Assembly: GCF_039537705.1 (NCBI RefSeq)
Contig: NZ_BAABBA010000006.1
Location: 167,059-231,058, forward strand
DNA: 64,000 nucleotides
From: Georgenia daeguensis
GTDB lineage: Bacteria; Actinomycetota; Actinomycetes; Actinomycetales; Actinomycetaceae
Reading direction: 5' to 3'
Numbering within the stretch: position 1 is the stretch's first letter; the number at the start of each line of letters is the position of its first letter. Positions 62,517 through 64,000 of this stretch are shown one piece after another. The notes beneath the pieces are model-generated. The model was not told where the DNA came from. It made no database searches and worked only from the letters and a program-made list of their open reading frames with translations. The position numbers and the translations under genes are program-made.

Positions 62517-63065
62517 ATGACCGCTCGATCGACCAGCCTGCGCCGGCTGACGTCCTCCGCCCGCAGCACCGGAACGCTCGCCGTCGCCGCCCTGCAGATG
62601 TGGTCCGCACGTCAGGTCCTGGCCGCCGTCGCCGCCACCGTGGTGGTGGCGGTGACGATCGGCGTGCCGACCGTCCTGATCCCGAACCCCGTCTTCGGTC
62701 GCGAGATTCCCGTGGAGCCGTGGAGCTACCCGGTGTGGGTGCTCACGTCCGTGCTCGCCGGCCTGCTGGTGGCCACCTACGTCCGCCCCCGCGGGACGAC
62801 GAAGCCGGCCGAGACCCCTCCGGTCGACGGTGAGCGCGCGAGCCGGGCCGGCATGGCGGGCGGGCTCCTGACCTGGTTCGCCGTGGGATGCCCGGTGTGC
62901 AACAAGATCGTGCTGCTGACCCTCGGCTACACCGGTGCCCTGACCTGGTTCGCCCCTGTCCAGCCGGTGCTCGCGGCGGCCGGGCTGGCTCTCACGGCCG
63001 CGGCGCTCCTCGTGCGGCTGCGCGGCCAGGTCGCGTGCCCCCTTCCGGCGGTGGCGCGTGGCTGA
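62517..63065 (+). CDS. Membrane protein with a GCPVCNK motif
   Basis: 182 residues from ATG 62517 (an in-frame ATG at 62499 overlaps the operator region). Membrane segments at about 38-57, 76-95, 118-135 and 150-170 by eye. The Cys pair in FAVGCPVCNKIVLLTLGYTGA lies at the start of the third helix, spaced CxxC as in thiol-redox membrane proteins. Short ends vary. I do not know the family; the CxxC and neighbours point to thiol or metal handling. Confidence 0.8.
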   Translation: MTARSTSLRRLTSSARSTGTLAVAALQMWSARQVLAAVAATVVVAVTIGVPTVLIPNPVFGREIPVEPWSYPVWVLTSVLAGLLVATYVRPRGTTKPAETPPVDGERASRAGMAGGLLTWFAVGCPVCNKIVLLTLGYTGALTWFAPVQPVLAAAGLALTAAALLVRLRGQVACPLPAVARG

Positions 63066-63453
63066 GGCGCACCTCCCCCGGCTCGGCACGCTCGAGAAGG
63101 AGGTCATGGAGATCCTCTGGGACTGCCCGACCGAGCTGTGCACGCGCGACGTGCTGGAGCAGACCTCCCAGACCCTCGCCTACACCACCATCGCCACCGT
63201 CCTGAACAACCTCACCAGGAAGGGGCTGGTGGAGCGCGTGCCGGCCGGCCGAACTTGGGCGTACCGCCCGCTGCACGACCGCGGCGAGTACGTCGCCGGC
63301 CTCATGACGGAGGCCCTGACCTCCAGCACCGACCGCCAGGCCTCCCTGCTGCACTTCGTCGAGTCGATGTCCGAGGGTGACGTCGCGCTCCTGCGCAGCC
63401 TTCTCTCCGACGGCGGAACCGGCCCGGGCACCGTCGGGGCGACGACGTCGTGA
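63058..63453 (+). CDS. BlaI/MecI/CopY-family transcriptional repressor
   Basis: 131 residues from GTG 63058, overlapping the previous stop by 8 bases. Winged helix with LGTLEKEVMEILWDCP, AYTTIATVLNNLTRKGLVER and GRTWAYRPLHDRGEYVAGLM, the classic BlaI pattern. It probably binds the CTACTA/TAGTAG dyad at 62474. It is coupled (GTGA) to an M56 protein, as in BlaR/BlaI pairs. Confidence 0.93.
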   Translation: MAEAHLPRLGTLEKEVMEILWDCPTELCTRDVLEQTSQTLAYTTIATVLNNLTRKGLVERVPAGRTWAYRPLHDRGEYVAGLMTEALTSSTDRQASLLHFVESMSEGDVALLRSLLSDGGTGPGTVGATTS

Positions 63454-64000
63454 CGGCGTTGACCGCCGCCGCAGCGCTGACGACGCTCCTTCTGGTCGGG
63501 GCCACCGCGGGTCCGGTCCTTCTCGGTCGGCTGGCCCCGGCGCTGAGCGCACACCCCCGGTGGGGCATGGCGTTGTGGGCCTCCTCGGCGGTGCTGTGGG
63601 TGCTGGGGCTGCTCAGCGTCGGACCGCTGCTCGCGTGGACGGTCGCCGGCCCCGGCCTTCCGGGTGCCGCCGGCACGGTGTGCCGGCGCTGCCTCACGGC
63701 GGCCAACCCCTTCGCGTCGGTACCGGGATGGACGACGCAGGTGCTCCCGACCTACCTGCTTCTCCTCGTCCCCGCCGCCGTCACGGTCGTGCTGCTGGGG
63801 TACGCGGCAGCGCGTCTGAGCACGCAACGCCGGGAGCTGCGCCGCCAGCTGCGCACGCTCGCCGCCGTGGCCGAGCTGCGCCAGGTGCAGGGCACCGCGG
63901 CGTGGGTCGTCCCCTCGGCCGAGCGGACCGCCTACGCCCTGCCCCGCCGGCGCGACGGCATCGTCGTGACCCAGGGCACGCTCGACGGCCTGGACGAGGA
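63450..64000 (+). CDS. M56-family (BlaR1-like) membrane metalloprotease, N-terminal part
   Basis: GTG 63450 overlaps the BlaI stop; the frame stays open for 183 codons to the window end. Membrane helices at about 3-28, 39-66 and 94-116 precede a cytoplasmic helical region (RRELRRQLRTLAAVAELRQ) and then the start of the protease domain (PSAERTAYALPRRRDGIVVTQGTLDGL). The HExxH zinc motif should follow just outside. M56 proteins cleave partner repressors when sensing a signal. Confidence 0.85.
   Translation, partial: MTALTAAAALTTLLLVGATAGPVLLGRLAPALSAHPRWGMALWASSAVLWVLGLLSVGPLLAWTVAGPGLPGAAGTVCRRCLTAANPFASVPGWTTQVLPTYLLLLVPAAVTVVLLGYAAARLSTQRRELRRQLRTLAAVAELRQVQGTAAWVVPSAERTAYALPRRRDGIVVTQGTLDGLDE

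Overview
The window is high-GC DNA from an actinobacterium. Mycothiol synthase, GlnR, a ClgR-type box at clpC, DUF2516, coenzyme-F420 enzymes, frequent GTG/TTG starts and 4-bp GTGA/ATGA gene overlaps all fit a member of the Micrococcales, perhaps close to Georgenia or Cellulomonas (inference; no 16S rRNA gene is present). Most of it is core chromosome. The accessory parts are a catabolic island (about 9.2-24.5 kb), a block of tandem 190-bp repeats (30.7-31.3 kb) and a small integrative element in a tRNA-Lys gene (56.8-59.4 kb).

Layout. 1-6 kb: the N-terminus of a secreted coiled-coil protein, the metY-metX homocysteine operon, an alpha/beta hydrolase and a repeat-bearing protein of unknown function. 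6.1-9.1 kb: a fused FAD/Fe-S oxidoreductase. 9.2-24.5 kb: a MarR regulator, a FUSC transporter, a three-subunit molybdenum hydroxylase, a nitrate/sulfonate-type ABC importer, RidA, two F420-type flavin-fold oxidoreductases (one with every F420-glucose-6-phosphate dehydrogenase signature residue), CoxG, an enamidase-like amidohydrolase and an HglS-like DUF1338 metalloenzyme. 24.6-31 kb: pyruvate phosphate dikinase, a phospholipase/acyltransferase pair, CsbD, a class I amidotransferase and repeats. 31.5-40 kb: clpC and small conserved genes (macrodomain, dtd, DUF2516, Rieske, FUSC, ygfZ, nitrobindin). 40-53.7 kb: nitrogen and phosphate homeostasis (glnR, DUF47-pit, pstBACSS with PHO boxes, mutT1, ppk) and mshD. 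53.9-56.6 kb: acyl-CoA dehydrogenase and an unknown. 56.8-59.4 kb: tRNA-Lys with integrase element. 59.6-64 kb: a thiol-redox/BlaI-M56 locus that runs off the window.

The most interesting region is 9.2-24.5 kb. Its genes read as one catabolic pathway for an N-heteroaromatic or cyclic-enamide compound: ABC uptake, Mo-dependent ring hydroxylation, F420H2-dependent ring reduction with F420H2 regenerated by a dedicated glucose-6-phosphate dehydrogenase, enamidase ring opening, RidA clean-up of reactive enamine/imine, and DUF1338 oxidative decarboxylation of a 2-oxoacid. The Mo-hydroxylase/enamidase pair recalls anaerobic nicotinate fermentation in Eubacterium barkeri. Joining it to F420 chemistry in an actinobacterium would be new as far as I know. 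A CTGTAGG motif recurs at the promoters of this cluster.

Other unassigned structure: a possible structured RNA leader in front of DUF47-pit, three 190-bp tandem repeats with nested palindromes, two pst promoters with PHO box and -10 in identical spacing, and 11-bp-periodic sites at both ends of the tRNA-Lys element.
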